The notes under the pieces are model-generated. The model was not told the DNA's origin. It made no database searches and saw nothing but the letters and a program-made list of their open reading frames with translations. From Paramecium sonneborni (lineage: Eukaryota; Ciliophora; Oligohymenophorea; Peniculida; Parameciidae): 64,000 nucleotides of DNA. The translations under genes were made by a program, and so were the position numbers. This document shows, piece after piece, positions 1 through 11,197 of the stretch (within the stretch, counting starts at the first letter, position 1; every line of letters starts with the position of its first letter). The stretch spans positions 118,619 to 182,618 of the forward strand of contig CAJJDN010000007.1 of the NCBI GenBank assembly GCA_905182985.1, given 5' to 3'.

Positions 1-1157
1 TATAATAACAAGTTTTATAAAATTAAACAATTTATTTTATATATTTCTGTAAACAATAAAGAATAAGTCTTGAAATTAACATTAATAAATTTTTTATAAC
101 ACACCAAAATTTCTATAAATTATGAAATTAACCACTAATAATTTAAGATAATGAATAAAAAGATCTTTATTAAAATGGTAGAAAAGCAGTAAACTTAAAA
201 GATAGTCTTGTAATAGTTTATTAGCTTTTTATAAATATCTCTAATTTATTTGATTAATTTAAAAAAATGCAATAGAAAAGAAAATAGAAATACTTTTAAC
301 AAAGACCTTAATTATTATCTAAATATTCCAGGAGTAATTTATAATCGTTAAATTTAGTATATTTCAAAATTTGAAATATTCTTAATACTGAAAGTTTGCT
401 GATAACAATTTCAGTAAAGCAACTACAGTTTTCCATAAAATATTGGTTCCACCAAAAAACATTATTCTAAATTCGCCCTAAAATATCAGCAAAAAATGTT
501 ACAACACATTTAACAAAAAATTGGTGCATTCAATATTATATTTTGAGCTATGTTATTTATTTTGGTCAATTTATAAAATTACTAATGGAGAATTTCACTT
601 GTGTTTGCATCAAACATATAGATTTGGAGTAATTAAGGATGTGTATTTAGGCAAATTTTTCTAAAATTAATTATAAACTTCCACTAAGAGATACTCCTTT
701 TTAAAGGTGTTTCGAAGCCTGTGGAGAATCATAAATCAATCTTATTGAAACTAGTTCTATAATTATATCATTCAATAATTAAAATTTTTATGCCTATTCC
801 TATAAAATTTCAAATAATTCACAAGTTATCTAAAACCTATTACCTAAAAGGAATTTCAAATTCAGTTCTATAAATCCGTATAGTTTAAATAGAGTATTAT
901 TTTAAATTTATAATTAAAAAATACTTGTTTTCCAATAAAATAACAGAATTATATTTTTGTTTTAAGATTAAAATAGATTTTAAGAATTCAAAATAGAAAA
1001 CTATAATTCTTAAAATTATATTCACATAAATAAAACAAGGTATAAACAAAGTATAAATTGAAATCAAAATTGATATTATCTTTTTTGACTAATTGATGTT
1101 TTTCTAGAAGAATAAGATCGATATCTGATTTAATCGAGTCTTTATTTGTATTTCCAT
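1..1157 (-). CDS. unrecognised protein, C-terminus beyond left edge
   Basis: I do not recognise this gene. Reading the minus strand with TAA/TAG as Gln gives a continuous protein-like frame if two short GT...AG introns are removed, near 552-587 and 488-515. It is rich in Leu, Ile, Phe and Gln, with pieces such as KGVSLSGSLQLILEKFAQ and FNDYKLLLEYLDNNQGLCQK. No TCA triplet (a minus-strand stop) lies in the first 363 bases, so the gene runs out of the window. The start is uncertain. An ATG at 1157, followed by a 25-nt intron near 1000-1024, would join in frame but overlaps the end of the next gene. A plus-strand reading of 1-540 is also open but less protein-like. Existence moderately supported, structure tentative. 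Confidence 0.4.
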
Positions 1158-1513
1158 TTGTTAAAATTTATTTAAGTAGGTAACTAGATGTCATAGCATT
1201 CAATGTAGGTTTTGTGTTTTTATTCTGGTAATTTGAAATATTCTTTTTAAGCTCTTAACCATTATTTAGGATCCCCAAAAGTTTTTGTAGCTTCTTGTGT
1301 TGCTTAAAGCCTTACCTATTTTGTTTAATCAATTGCAGTTTTAATAAAATTTTAAAATTCTAATTATTTTTCTTTGCCTATTTAGTTACTCTTAATTTCA
1401 TCCAATTTAATTTTATTTTTGGTTAATCTCTAACTTGTAATAAAGGAATCATTAAAGTATTTTTAGCAATATTCTCTAAACGAGATTTCTGGAAGACATG
1501 ATTTATTTCTCAT
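1064..1513 (-). CDS. small hypothetical protein (150 aa)
   Basis: An uninterrupted minus-strand frame in the ciliate code runs from ATG at 1513 to TGA at 1064. The product is basic and Gln/Lys-rich, with a well-mixed composition typical of real protein, for example GDPKQWLRAQKEYFKLPEQ in its second half. No intron is needed. No domain was recognised. Its C-terminal end may overlap the start of the gene that leaves the window on the left. The next gene upstream on the same strand ends about 50 bp away. Confidence 0.5.
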
Positions 1514-1564
1514 TTTAATATAATTTTTATTGATTCTAATATTAAGAAAATGAGATCAAATTAA

Positions 1565-2804
1565 TCATTAAAAGTAATTCACTTATTTATCAATTGTAAT
1601 TTTTCTTATGATTTCTTTTTATTTGCTTTAATTTTATCTAAAAATCCTAAATCTCATAATAATTATTTCAATTAATAAAATCAAATAGCTTTTACTTTGA
1701 TTCTTCTATCTTTTTAAAGTTAAGTTTTAAATCTAAAGTAAATCGAACAAAAAGATTGCTAAACTCAATTGATTTGAAAATTTGCTTTTATTTTATAGAT
1801 CTGCCAATTCTATTAAAACACTCTATACGTGAACTTATATTACATTTATTTTATTTAAGAGTGTTAACGTACACTTGATCTAACTAATCCTAAATTCTTT
1901 GATATTTATTTAGCTATCATTATAAAACATAATCAATATATTTTTCATCAATTCTATCATTTGAGTTAAGTTTTTCATTAAATATTCTAAAATAAATTGA
2001 AAATAATTACCATTTATTTCATGAATCTAAGCTAGCAACAAAAGTAATTTCTCATAACCTTTTACATATTGGATGATATCATTTTTATTTCTAGAAAACA
2101 TTATTAATAGAATTTTAGCATATATCAAACATTTCATTTAATCATTTCATAGCTTTTTAATTAAAGAAAATCATTCAAATTTTAGTTTTAATATATTTTG
2201 ATCTATTTCTAATAATTCAATTCTAATTTTTCCTTTTAACAAAAGATTAAATTTAACTCTAAAATCAAACAACTAAGTTTATTATATTTTACTCAATAAT
2301 TTAAATGATTGATTTATTAATTTGAAGATTTTTGATATTATTATTTTAAATAGATGGATTCTTAATAAAATGATAGAATTTATTCCTATTCAACAGTCTT
2401 ATGAAATATTTAAATATTAAAAGTCATACCATTTAAAATTTAGATTGTTTTTCCATATAAATGATAAATATATGATAAATATTAAAGGAACGACAAAACT
2501 TAATGAGTTAATCCTGAACAATATTTTCAATTTAATGGCAATAATCAGATTAAAATACTAATCCCAATCAAAAAATGTCACATTACTCTTCATATTATGA
2601 TTATTAAGTCATTTATAATATATCTAAACAATGTATAAATAATTCTCTAAAATTTTAAATCTTTTAATACCTCATTCAAATAGCTTATTTGCAATAATAA
2701 AAGTTCTTAATTTTATTAACATAGTCATTAAAAAATTAATTTATACGATTAATATTAATTTGGATAATTTTTTCTTCATTTAAAGTTTTATATCCTCTTA
2801 ACAT
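1565..2804 (-). CDS. hypothetical helical protein
   Basis: The 3' 580 bases (1565-2147) are one clean minus-strand frame ending at TGA 1565. They encode a Leu/Ile/Asn-rich, clearly helical product with segments such as YEKLLLLLAQIHEINGNY and ECTL-like amphipathic stretches. Upstream to an ATG at 2804 protein-like sequence continues but changes frame. Several 22-35 nt introns that I could not place with certainty would be needed. No domain was recognised. The end is reliable; the start and exon structure are not. Confidence 0.42.
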
Positions 2805-2843
2805 TATCGATTATAATCTAAAGGTATTTATCTTAATTTATCA

Positions 2844-3152
2844 TCATTCTTATTCAGTCAATTGAGCTTTTTCTAGTAAATACTTAACTAATAATCTTCG
2901 ATTAAGGTGTCTATACACTAAATAAATACTATTTATAGATTTTAGCATTGTAATCATCCTTAAAATATGCTAATCTTGTGTTTTTGCAAAATTTAAATCT
3001 AATAATCATTTCTTTAAAGATTGAATAATATAAGAATTTAATTAATTTGATAATTTTAATAACTTTAGAAATAAAAGACATTAATGCATATATAAACAGA
3101 TTGCTTATCCATTTCTATCAATTAGAATATAATTATATATAATTTTTGCCAT
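2844..3152 (-). CDS. small hypothetical protein
   Basis: A minus-strand ATG at 3152 opens a frame starting MAKIIYNYILIDRNGQ. Removing a GT...AG intron of about 35 nt keeps the frame open through basic, aromatic-rich sequence (KFCKNTRLAYFKDDYNAKIY). It reaches a double TGA at 2841-2846. Without that intron an in-frame TGA interrupts the reading. I did not recognise the product. The opening resembles small longin-type trafficking subunits only superficially, and I make no functional call. Confidence 0.3.
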
Positions 3153-3233
3153 TTAATAATTAAATTATTTATAAAATTAACAGCTATACATTAATATGAT
3201 TAATTAATATTGGATGAAAATATTTTTATTAGA

Positions 3234-4064
3234 TCAGAAGTTTTCGCAATCATAATCATATTCCACAGGTGGTTACTATTACATTCGAGGAGCATCAATA
3301 GTATGAATAGGATTCAATTATTTGTAGTATCTCATAGCCACTTCATGATTACCCATTTAATTATAATGTCTAAAGAGATCTTGAATTTGCTTTTATTTTT
3401 GCATGTCTTGTGCCTTAATAAATAAAAAATTAATTACAATATTTTGGAATTCGTGTAAATGTTAATATTCTCTTTATAATTTTTATTTTTTGATATATTC
3501 TTTTTTTTCTTAATATTCCTTTCTAAATATAATGAAAATTATTTAATACTATTTTTCTTTTTCATCATCAAATGTTTGCATTTCAAATTCTGCTTATTAT
3601 ATTTATTCTTTAAGTTATTCTTTTTCAAACCATACTTTAAAATTATAGAATTTTTATGATGGAAAAGTTGCTGTGTTATAGCATTCCACATATTCCTCAA
3701 AGTATTTCTTTTCTTCTTAAGGAGTTATTGCTTCTACATTTAATACTTTCACATCAGATAACCACATTAAAAACTCTTCACGTTTTAAATACATATCTGT
3801 ATTACTTTAATATTAAAAATACATAACCTGATGGTGCCATATTTACCCCATTAATCTTTTTTGGGTTTTTTCTTTATGGTTTCATTCTTATTTTTTTTAT
3901 CCTTTTTTATATGTTTTTCTTTTTTTTCCTTTTTCTCCTTTTTATCCTTTTTATCTTTTTTTTCTTTCTTCTCCTTTTTTTCTTTCTTCTTTTCCTTACT
4001 AGAGGATCTCTACTCAAAATAACTCATATTTTACTTTATCTTCTTTGAGTTTATCCTTTCCCAT
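3234..4064 (-). CDS. Lys-rich nuclear-type protein, SCI1/NKAP-like domain
   Basis: The protein starts MGKDKLKEDK. A 25-nt intron follows, then a long Lys/Glu/Asp tract (residues about 11-55, repeats of KEKK and KDKK). A 23-nt intron precedes the conserved-looking part: KREEFLMWLSDVKVLNVEA, then a KKYFEEYVECYNTATFPS block with aromatic and acidic residues. This pattern (basic tail plus FxxWLxEVK...F..FVxDYNTATxP) resembles the family of plant SCI1 and NKAP-related proteins, which act in the nucleus. The C-terminal third is Gln-rich and coiled-coil-like, with two more 24-27 nt introns likely. It ends at TGA 3234. The family call is inference from the motif; the coding call is strong. Confidence 0.6.
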
Positions 4065-4205
4065 CAATCTAAAAATTTGATAATTTATTTAATAATAATA
4101 ATTGTAAGATTTATATATTTAGAATATATACAAAAAATAATATTAATAATCCATAAAGTCTTTACAATATTAAATAGATTATTAATATTATTCTTATTGA
4201 TTAAA

Positions 4206-5525
4206 TCAATTTTTCAATTTTTATAAAGTTTAAAGTACATGCTAGCCAAATTAAGTATTAAGTTAATTAGGTTCTGGATTTATTTTTAAAAGTTAATTAT
4301 AATCAAGTTATTTACAAAAATTTTATATGACATAATTCCCATAACAATTATTAGATAATCTATAGAAAACATTCATATTGTTAATGAATATTTTTAGGAT
4401 TTCTTTTCTCACAAATGAAGAAATATTTACACATTTATCAACCACATTACTAATAAATGAATTTCATATATACCTTCCAAATTTATCACAACTAAGTTTT
4501 TCTAAATTTCTAATAATACTAGCCTGGATTTTTTGAGAAACTTCAAAAGGGCCTTTGTAAAGTAGAATTTAAATAATATAGTTTCCATATTATGATAAAC
4601 ATAATTCATCTTATAAAGCTAATAATTCTTTATAGACATAATTTAACTAATTTAGGAATATAGAACAAATAATATACTTAAGGCATTGAAGACTATTCTA
4701 AGATTTGTTAAATTAATCTACAACCATGAGAGTCATTTGATAACTTTTAGATCTATCCTAAAACTCCTTCAATTAACCAATCAATCTTTTATTCTTTCAT
4801 CAATTCAGCAATTTTTTATATAACATGATTTCCATTAATATCTACAACAAGATTTCTAATTTAAGATGAAAGAATTGTAAAAATTTTTTGGAATTTATCA
4901 GTATTATAAGAAATTTCTAATAATTTCTAAGCCACTCTGCATCCATAAGTGTTGTAACTGAGTACTAAAATAGATTAAGATAATTAATCAAAGATTAAAT
5001 CTCTTTATTTTTAATTGCCTTATTCTAAGATTCTTTAAACAACGTAATTTCCAAATATATCATTAGCTAATTGAACTATTCCAGGTAATATTTTTATAAA
5101 AATTTATTCTTTTTATTCGGGATCTCCTTTTTCAAACAAGCTTTAAATTTTTCTGCTGTTTTATTGATCTTTACATTTAAGAATCTATTTTGATGATAAT
5201 AAATACTAAATCTCCATCAAGGTATGGATCGTCATCCAATGAAAATGATTGCATTGCCCAACAATCAAGTTTAAATCCAATGATTGGGCTTTGTATTTTA
5301 TTTAATGAATATCTATATTGTTAAAATACAATTACTATAATTATTTTTAGTGTCGTACAATTTAAGGAGAATAAGTCCTGTTAGTTTCAGATCTTGTCAT
5401 TGATGGAGAGAAGGATCTCTCTTCATCACTTTCGAGAGCTGTAATTCTATTAAGTAAAAGGTACCATTAAGAATGGAATCAATAATTTCTTTATCATCTT
5501 CTTCAGGATCCATGTAATTAGTCAT
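4206..5525 (-). CDS. Pumilio/PUF-family RNA-binding protein
   Basis: PUF proteins bind 3' UTR motifs of mRNAs and repress or localise them. After an acidic N-terminus (MTNYMDPEEDDKE) come the characteristic repeats: DIFGNYVVQRILEQ, YNTYGCRVAQKLLE, DINGNHVIQKIAEL, DSHGCRLIQQILEQ, QYGNYIIQILLYKG, CDKFG...NVVDKC and NCYGNYVIQNFC. That makes about seven to eight repeats across roughly 300 residues, the usual PUF size. Introns are visible at about 26, 24, 31 and 24 nt, and splicing them joins the repeats in frame. The N-terminal domain is short compared with animal Pumilio. The stop is TGA 4206. The start at 5525 could be replaced by an in-frame Met four codons later. Confidence 0.85.
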
Positions 5526-5696
5526 TTATTCTAATTTTACTATTATATTAAATATCTTAATATTTTATTATTAGTAGATATTTAATATGGGGATAACTTT
5601 AAATAATGCATAAACATTAAAAAGATATCCAATTTAATTTTATCCATTGCATTGAATCAGATATAATTTTTGTTAATAAATTAATTAACATATAAA

Positions 5697-6485
5697 ATGG
5701 CTACTCAACCATTGTTAGAGACATTACCCAAAGACTTTCACAAGATGCCTCCTAATTATGACTTTTCACATAAGGGTATTATTGAATTGTAATATAAGGA
5801 ATCAATTGGAAAGATTATGAGAAAGATTTTGTGTTAAGGACTGATGCAGTTTGGGAAAAAGATCAATTAAAAGATTGGTTTAGATTATATACAAAAGTAA
5901 ATAACTCTATAATTTTAGTGTTTTTACTTTGATACAACAGCAAATAAATATTCTTTGATGGAGCCTGATGATGTGTATACTATATTATTTGAAGGATGTA
6001 ATGGATTATTTACAAATCTAATATAGGGGCATTGGAAGATTGTTTATTTCCTTTTAGAGGTACAACTCCAACTGGCAGAACTAATTGTTTCTAAGTTGGT
6101 TTACCACCTAAATAAAAAGTCTATGTTCCTTATCCAACATATTAATCATAATAAGATTACTTTACTCTCTGTGCCTTGAGATTTTAAAAATGGTTTGATT
6201 GTGATTAAGCTGAGCATTTCAAAATGGATAAAACTGAAGCTGATTATTTGAAAAGAGCAAAAGTCTATCCATGTTATGCTATGTTTTATGAGGCTGCTTA
6301 TGCATGCACAGTTATTTATTTATTTTACATTATAGGATGATATGTTTGATTTCCTTATGGAATTAGCATATACAAGACGATCAAATAGAACATTTGAATA
6401 TAACCATTTCCAACATGAAATGCGTCGTCCTCCAACTGTTTATGATTCTCCTAAAAATGCAGAGAGAATTAAAAAAACATATTGA
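5697..6485 (+). CDS. unknown protein with paired cysteines
   Basis: Four introns (23, 22, 29 and 25 nt) give a continuous product of about 225 residues. It starts MATQPLLETLPKDFHKMPPN and ends PPTVYDSPKNAERIKKTY. The central part has two spaced Cys pairs, C-x9-C in CALRFQKWFDC and C-x10-C in CYAMFYEAAYAC, within predicted helices. That resembles the CHCH helices of small mitochondrial intermembrane-space and respiratory-complex proteins. The sequence is otherwise not one I recognise. A ciliate-type respiratory complex subunit is a guess from the Cys spacing and Tyr/Phe/Pro-rich composition. Exon structure is well supported because each intron restores frame. Confidence 0.6.
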
Positions 6486-6650
6486 AATATCATTAGTAAA
6501 TGTAAAATAATATCATAATCTATCCTTATAATGAATGACAACTCTTTAATCAAAATTTATTAATCAATTTTTTTTATTCTTCAATCCATCATTTTATTCT
6601 AATTTTTTTCTATTTATATTTACTTATACATTTTTCTTATTACATTCTTA

Positions 6651-6846
6651 TCATTTATAATTCAATTCCTTAAAAAATTTTAGATTTTTCTTAATAAGAA
6701 CAAATTTTTAATTATCCTATTTCTATTATTTTATCTTTCTTGCTTAGTCCAAATAATTTTACTGTTTATCAAAATATTTTTAATTAAAATTCTTTTTAAT
6801 AGTTTTCTAATGGAATGCCCTTGTAATTTTTTCATTTTTTTAACAT
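6651..6846 (-). CDS. small basic protein; start codon split by an intron
   Basis: On the minus strand a 25-nt GT...AG intron (about 6820-6844) interrupts the initiator. The exon ends in AT and the next exon begins with G, producing ATG GCA TTC CAT. The product is about 56 residues, MAFHQKTIKKNFNQKYFDK..., very rich in Lys, Gln and Asn. It ends at TGA 6651. An in-frame TGA lies eight codons upstream of the composite ATG, so a longer N-terminus is unlikely. Function unknown. The peptide is short and the gene call rests on composition and splice fit. Confidence 0.42.
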
Positions 6847-7020
6847 CAAATCAATCTAAATTAAATAATTAATTCATAAATTAAAATTAATTTTTCGGCT
6901 ATTTTCTATCTAATCATGCCCTTTTTCAATATCAAATTATATTATAAACAATATAATATGCTTGCTATATTTTATTAATAAATTAAAAAAAGCTTATTTA
7001 CTAAAATTTAATAGACAATA

Positions 7021-7460
7021 ATGTCGTCAATTAGTAGTTTAAGTTGGGATTAATAAGAAAATCCATAAAAAACTAAATTCAAGGAACTTTATTTAAATAA
7101 ATATAGGATAAAACTAGGTCTATTATCTAATCATAAAGAATAATTACCAAAATCAGTATCAATCATTTATTAACTTTTTAGAAACCTAATCAACGAAATA
7201 TTTCAATCAAAGAATTAGATCATTTAATAAAACCAGAAATGATCAAAGCAAAAATTATACCAGATAATTAAAAGGTACTCACAGCTTAATTGTTAAGCAA
7301 GGTTATAATGAAATAATAATAATAAGAATATTTTTGTCATTTTCCTGAAATGACTAAAAAAAAGACAAAAAAAAGATCATAAACTTAGCAACATATGTGT
7401 AATTAATAAAGTAAATAACAAAAAACATTTGCTAGAACTGCTTATTTAATTGTGATATGA
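7021..7460 (+). CDS. small hypothetical basic protein
   Basis: The frame runs from ATG 7021 to TGA 7458-7460 with one likely 26-nt intron (about 7158-7183). It encodes about 137 residues, starting MSSISSLSWDQQENPQ. The C-terminal half is Lys/Gln-rich with a run of Gln encoded by consecutive TAA codons. No domain recognised. It converges on the RING-finger gene of the opposite strand, whose stop lies only about 12 bp away. Confidence 0.5.
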
Positions 7461-7471
7461 TATATGTACTA

Positions 7472-9022
7472 TCATTATTTAGTAACTTATTTCATGCTGT
7501 TGATACTTTATTCAATTAATTTCACCATTGCGATAATATCATCAAGTAATTCATTCCTATACATTGCTTCAATTTTTAATTTCGGTCCACATTTAAAACA
7601 CTCTTTATTGTATCCTTTCTTGCATTCAAAACAATATGAATGTCCACATGGAATGATTGTAACAGGTTGCTTTATAAATTTATTACAAAATGTACAAGTT
7701 AAATTCTTCTATATATCTTTCTATTTATATTAAATAATATATATATACATCAGTTTTTTCTAATTATAAAATTGTATCTGTAATTTATTTTGTATTTTTT
7801 GGTTTAGATAATTATTCCTTTAAAGCATCTAATTGAGTATTCAAGCTATGAATTTCAGATTAGTTATTCTAATTTTATTAGTCTAATAATTATTTTTAAT
7901 TTTTCAATGATTCTAACTATTATAATTTGTCTTATAACTATTACTATATTTCTTATTATTTTTGCTTTAATTTTTCAAGTTGATTATTTAATTCAATAGA
8001 ATTTTTTGATTATTCATCAATTTTTTATCTTAATGAACTAATTTCTTTCTACATAACTTAATAATCATACATCTTTTGTTTTTTATAATTCAGAAAGTTA
8101 TAATTTCAAACTTAACAATTATTCATTTAATTTACTGTTTTAATCATTTTAATCTTTAGATTTTTTTAAGTTCTCAATGATAGTAATTTTTTCTTACTCT
8201 AGTTATTTAATTTATATCAAAGAAGCTGAAATTTCTTTGTTTAAATTCTACTCTTTCAATTAACTATCATTCTTATATTAATCATATTATTTCTTAATAT
8301 TATTTTTATCAGTAACTTCCTTATCTATACTTTTTTAAATATCAGTAATTTAATGTTCCATTTTATTTTGCATATCCTTATTTATTAAGAACAATTAATA
8401 CTTCAGCTTTATGCAACTAATCTTTTAATCTTCTAAATTCTTCATTACTTTCTTCTTTACTTTTTAACTTTTCCTAATATTAAGATATCTATAAGTTTAG
8501 TTATTCTATTTATTATAATAACTCTTATTAATTTGCTTATGACTATTTAATACTAATTTCTAACGAATTAATTTTTTCTCTATCTTTTTCTGCTTATAAA
8601 TTATATTTAGATGAATCTCCTGCTTATTTAAGTCTTAATTATATTGCTTAATAACTAGCTTATAATTCTTGAAGTTATTTAGATTTCTCTTCATTTTATA
8701 TTTTTTCTTTAACTAACTCTTATTTCATTGATTCAAATCCTTTTTCAATTGATACAATCATATCATTTCTATGTTCAATATCTTTTTTATGCATTTCTAG
8801 TTTTGAATCTATTTAACGTAATAACTATGACTCACTCACAGGAGCTTATTTCTGCTTTTTATTTAAAGATTCTGAAACAGTAGTATTGTTACTTATAATA
8901 TAAGTATTGCTTCCAAATTTCAACTTTCTCTATATAGTATGCAATCTTCCAGGATAAGAATCTTCATCATCAATAGACGGTCTATTGTTAATTTATGGTA
9001 AAGCTTTAATTGTACTTCTCAT
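7472..9022 (-). CDS. coiled-coil protein with C-terminal RING finger
   Basis: RING domains of this kind usually act as E3 ubiquitin ligases. The N-terminal ~400 residues are Gln/Glu/Lys/Leu-rich heptad-like coiled coil. The last ~60 residues carry a RING: CTFCNKF, then PCGHSYCFECKKGYNK and CFKCG, giving the C-x2-C...C-x-H-x2-C-x2-C...C-x2-C spacing, before a helical tail ending at TGA 7472. Introns of 25, 22 and 28 nt are seen. The chosen start MRSTIKALPQINNRPS follows an AT-rich stretch, but the same frame stays open upstream to about 9330, so a longer protein is possible. No partner or substrate can be inferred. Confidence 0.75.
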
Positions 9023-9808
9023 TATAATAAATTTAATTATAAAATTTAGATCAATCATAATACAATAGTAATACTCACTATATTTACTTTTAACAAATTT
9101 AAAATGGGAAAGTAGAAAATTTTGATAAAATAAAAATAAACTCTAAAGTAAATTACCATTAAATATTTCTTCTTAGCTTATATTCAGTTAAATCTTATAA
9201 TTATCTATTTTATTTTATTACATTTTTATCATGAATTTTAATTGATGTTCAGGTCTCTTCTTCCTCTATGTAATTCTATTAAATTGTTCAATTATTCTCT
9301 TATATGTATTCACAACTCATAAAAAAATAAATTAATGTAGCATTCTATTTTTAACATTAATTTTTCAATATCAAAATAAATAGAACAATAATATTGAATT
9401 TTAAAGTATTTGCAATACAATAACAACAGAATCTACAGTATTTTAAAATTTGATAATATAATTCTAATATTGTTTAATTTTTACATTACAAAATTGAAAT
9501 AAGAGAAGAATGCATGATTATATTGCTAATTAAAATATCTTCTAAAGTTAACTTTCTACTTTATAATAAAATTTAGATATAATATATATAAAATTGAAAA
9601 TTTCTTATATCATAAATTAATATAATAAAATTTATATTATTTGAACTATTATTTATTAGATTTTGTATTTAAGTTTAAGTGATATGTGTTAAAATCTGAT
9701 TTAACTTGATTATTTAGTTTTTATTGATAAATTTATTATTAATAGTAAATAGAGAATTACATAAATAAGCATACAAATATTTATTATTAATTTTAAAAAG
9801 TGATTAAT
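9023..9808. other. gap with possible upstream exon of the RING gene
   Basis: No complete gene is called here. On the minus strand about 9100-9330 reads as protein-like sequence (KRIIEQFNRITQRKKRPEHQ and onward). It is in frame with the RING gene start and lacks an initiator I can place. The rest is very AT-rich and shows nothing recognisable. Confidence 0.35.
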
Positions 9809-10438
9809 ATGAGATAAGAATAATTGGAATAGTTAATAAATCTGAAATAGTATTAGGTCAATTGTAATGATGATCCTAACTTTGATCTATTACCGATTTA
9901 ACCAACTTATAAAGAGGAAATGGATAAAGAAGTGAAAAAGCTGGAATAATAATCTCTTTTTGTAGATTCTTTAGATGTTGATATTCCAAGCCTTAAAAAG
10001 AATAGAGAAGAAAAAAGATTAAGGAAAATGGCTAAAATGTAATAATTAACAGATGGTTGGTTTGGAATGAAATCTCAAGATTAAGATGAAACAATGAAAT
10101 AAGAATTTTTGATTATGAAATTAAAAAAATATCTAGATCCAAAATAACCAGTTAAATCTAGTGATTTTAAAACTATGCCTAAATATTTTTAAGTAGGAAC
10201 TTATGTTGATGGAATGGGTATTAAATATATTAATTTTTTAGATAATTATAATATAAAAAAGAAAAAGAGAAATCAGAGTGATTTGATTGATCAATTTTTA
10301 GAATATGATAAAGAGAAATAAACAACAAAAAACTCATTTTAGAAGATTTAACAAAGATAGTAAAGAATTAGTAAAGTAAATTCAAAATTAAGAAAATTAA
10401 AGAGAATGGCAAAATCTATCGGAAAAAAAAATAAATGA
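9809..10438 (+). CDS. FCF2: Fcf2-type pre-rRNA processing protein
   Basis: Fcf2 (yeast) and its relative DNTTIP2/TDIF2 are nucleolar proteins needed for early cleavages in 18S rRNA maturation. This intronless gene encodes 209 residues. A Gln/Glu-rich N-terminus precedes the family block: DGWFGMKSQ, a helix with LIMKLKKYLDPKQP, then MPKYFQVGTYVDGMG, and a basic tail (RKLKRMAKSIGKKNK). The order W(F/Y)GM...LKxYLDPK...PKYFQ(V/I)GT is diagnostic. Length fits the yeast protein (about 217 residues). In the human relative this domain is the C-terminus of a longer protein. Confidence 0.85.
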
Positions 10439-10611
10439 TAATTATTTATTGTCCTGTCTATATCTTATTTTATGTAATTAAATAACTGTATTTTCTAAAT
10501 TCAAATAAGTATTAGAAAATTAATATCTTTTAGATAACTATTTAATTAAAATGAGTATTTGTAATGAATTGATTTCTATTGATAAATGATTATTAATAAT
10601 AAAATATTAGA

Positions 10612-10863
10612 ATGACGGAAGAATTAAATTCAAGTCTTGATTCTTTGGAATTAGAAATTTACCATCGACCTAATCCAAAGATTCAATCTATTTTAAACTA
10701 TTTAAGGAAAATTGAATTAAGATTTTGCACTGATCCTAGAAAAAAATAAGAAGAATATAGATCTTAAAATGGTACAACACCAAAAGAAGATTTTGATTTG
10801 CAAAAAAATAAATTTTTTAATAGAAGATAATCAAATAAAGTAATTGACTGTCCCATTCTCTGA
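10612..10863 (+). CDS. small hypothetical protein (83 aa)
   Basis: A short intronless frame from ATG 10612 to TGA 10861-10863 begins MTEELNSSLDSLELEIYHRP. It is charged, with a helical central part and a Gln/Asn-rich end. It lies about 170 bp downstream of the Fcf2 gene on the same strand. No domain recognised; composition supports real coding, but the length leaves doubt. Confidence 0.42.
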
Positions 10864-11197
10864 AAGTCATTTTTGATTATCTATATTTTTTATCTCAATC
10901 TATAAATTTATTCAAACTATTAATCTCCAATTTTCAAAGACGATTAAAAATTCTTATTAACTAAACAAACAGTTAAATAATTCTTTATTTACATTTTTTT
11001 AAATTTCTACTTGTTATTTCTTAGTTTAAGATTAGTTTTAATTCTTTTATTCTGAATTAAATATATGAAATTTACATATTTAAAAAATCAAAGGGATGAT
11101 AACAAAATAAATCAAAAGAACATTAATAAAATAAATAGTTATTAATATTATCAATTAAAAAAATTAATAATATTATCTAACTTTTTATAATTTATAA
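10864..11197. other. gene-free convergent spacer
   Basis: AT-rich spacer between converging genes. I see no protein-like frame, repeat or RNA. Confidence 0.5.

Noticed and set aside
1..546. Plus-strand open frame with a possible 21-nt intron
   Set aside because: The minus-strand reading of the same region has no stop for 363 bases, better protein composition and links to upstream sequence.
3210..3425. Plus-strand 71-codon standard ORF
   Set aside because: Antisense to the 3' end of the SCI1-like gene, whose minus-strand frame and introns are coherent.
7464..7733. Plus-strand 89-codon standard ORF
   Set aside because: Exact antisense of the RING-finger exon; the RING motif on the minus strand is decisive.
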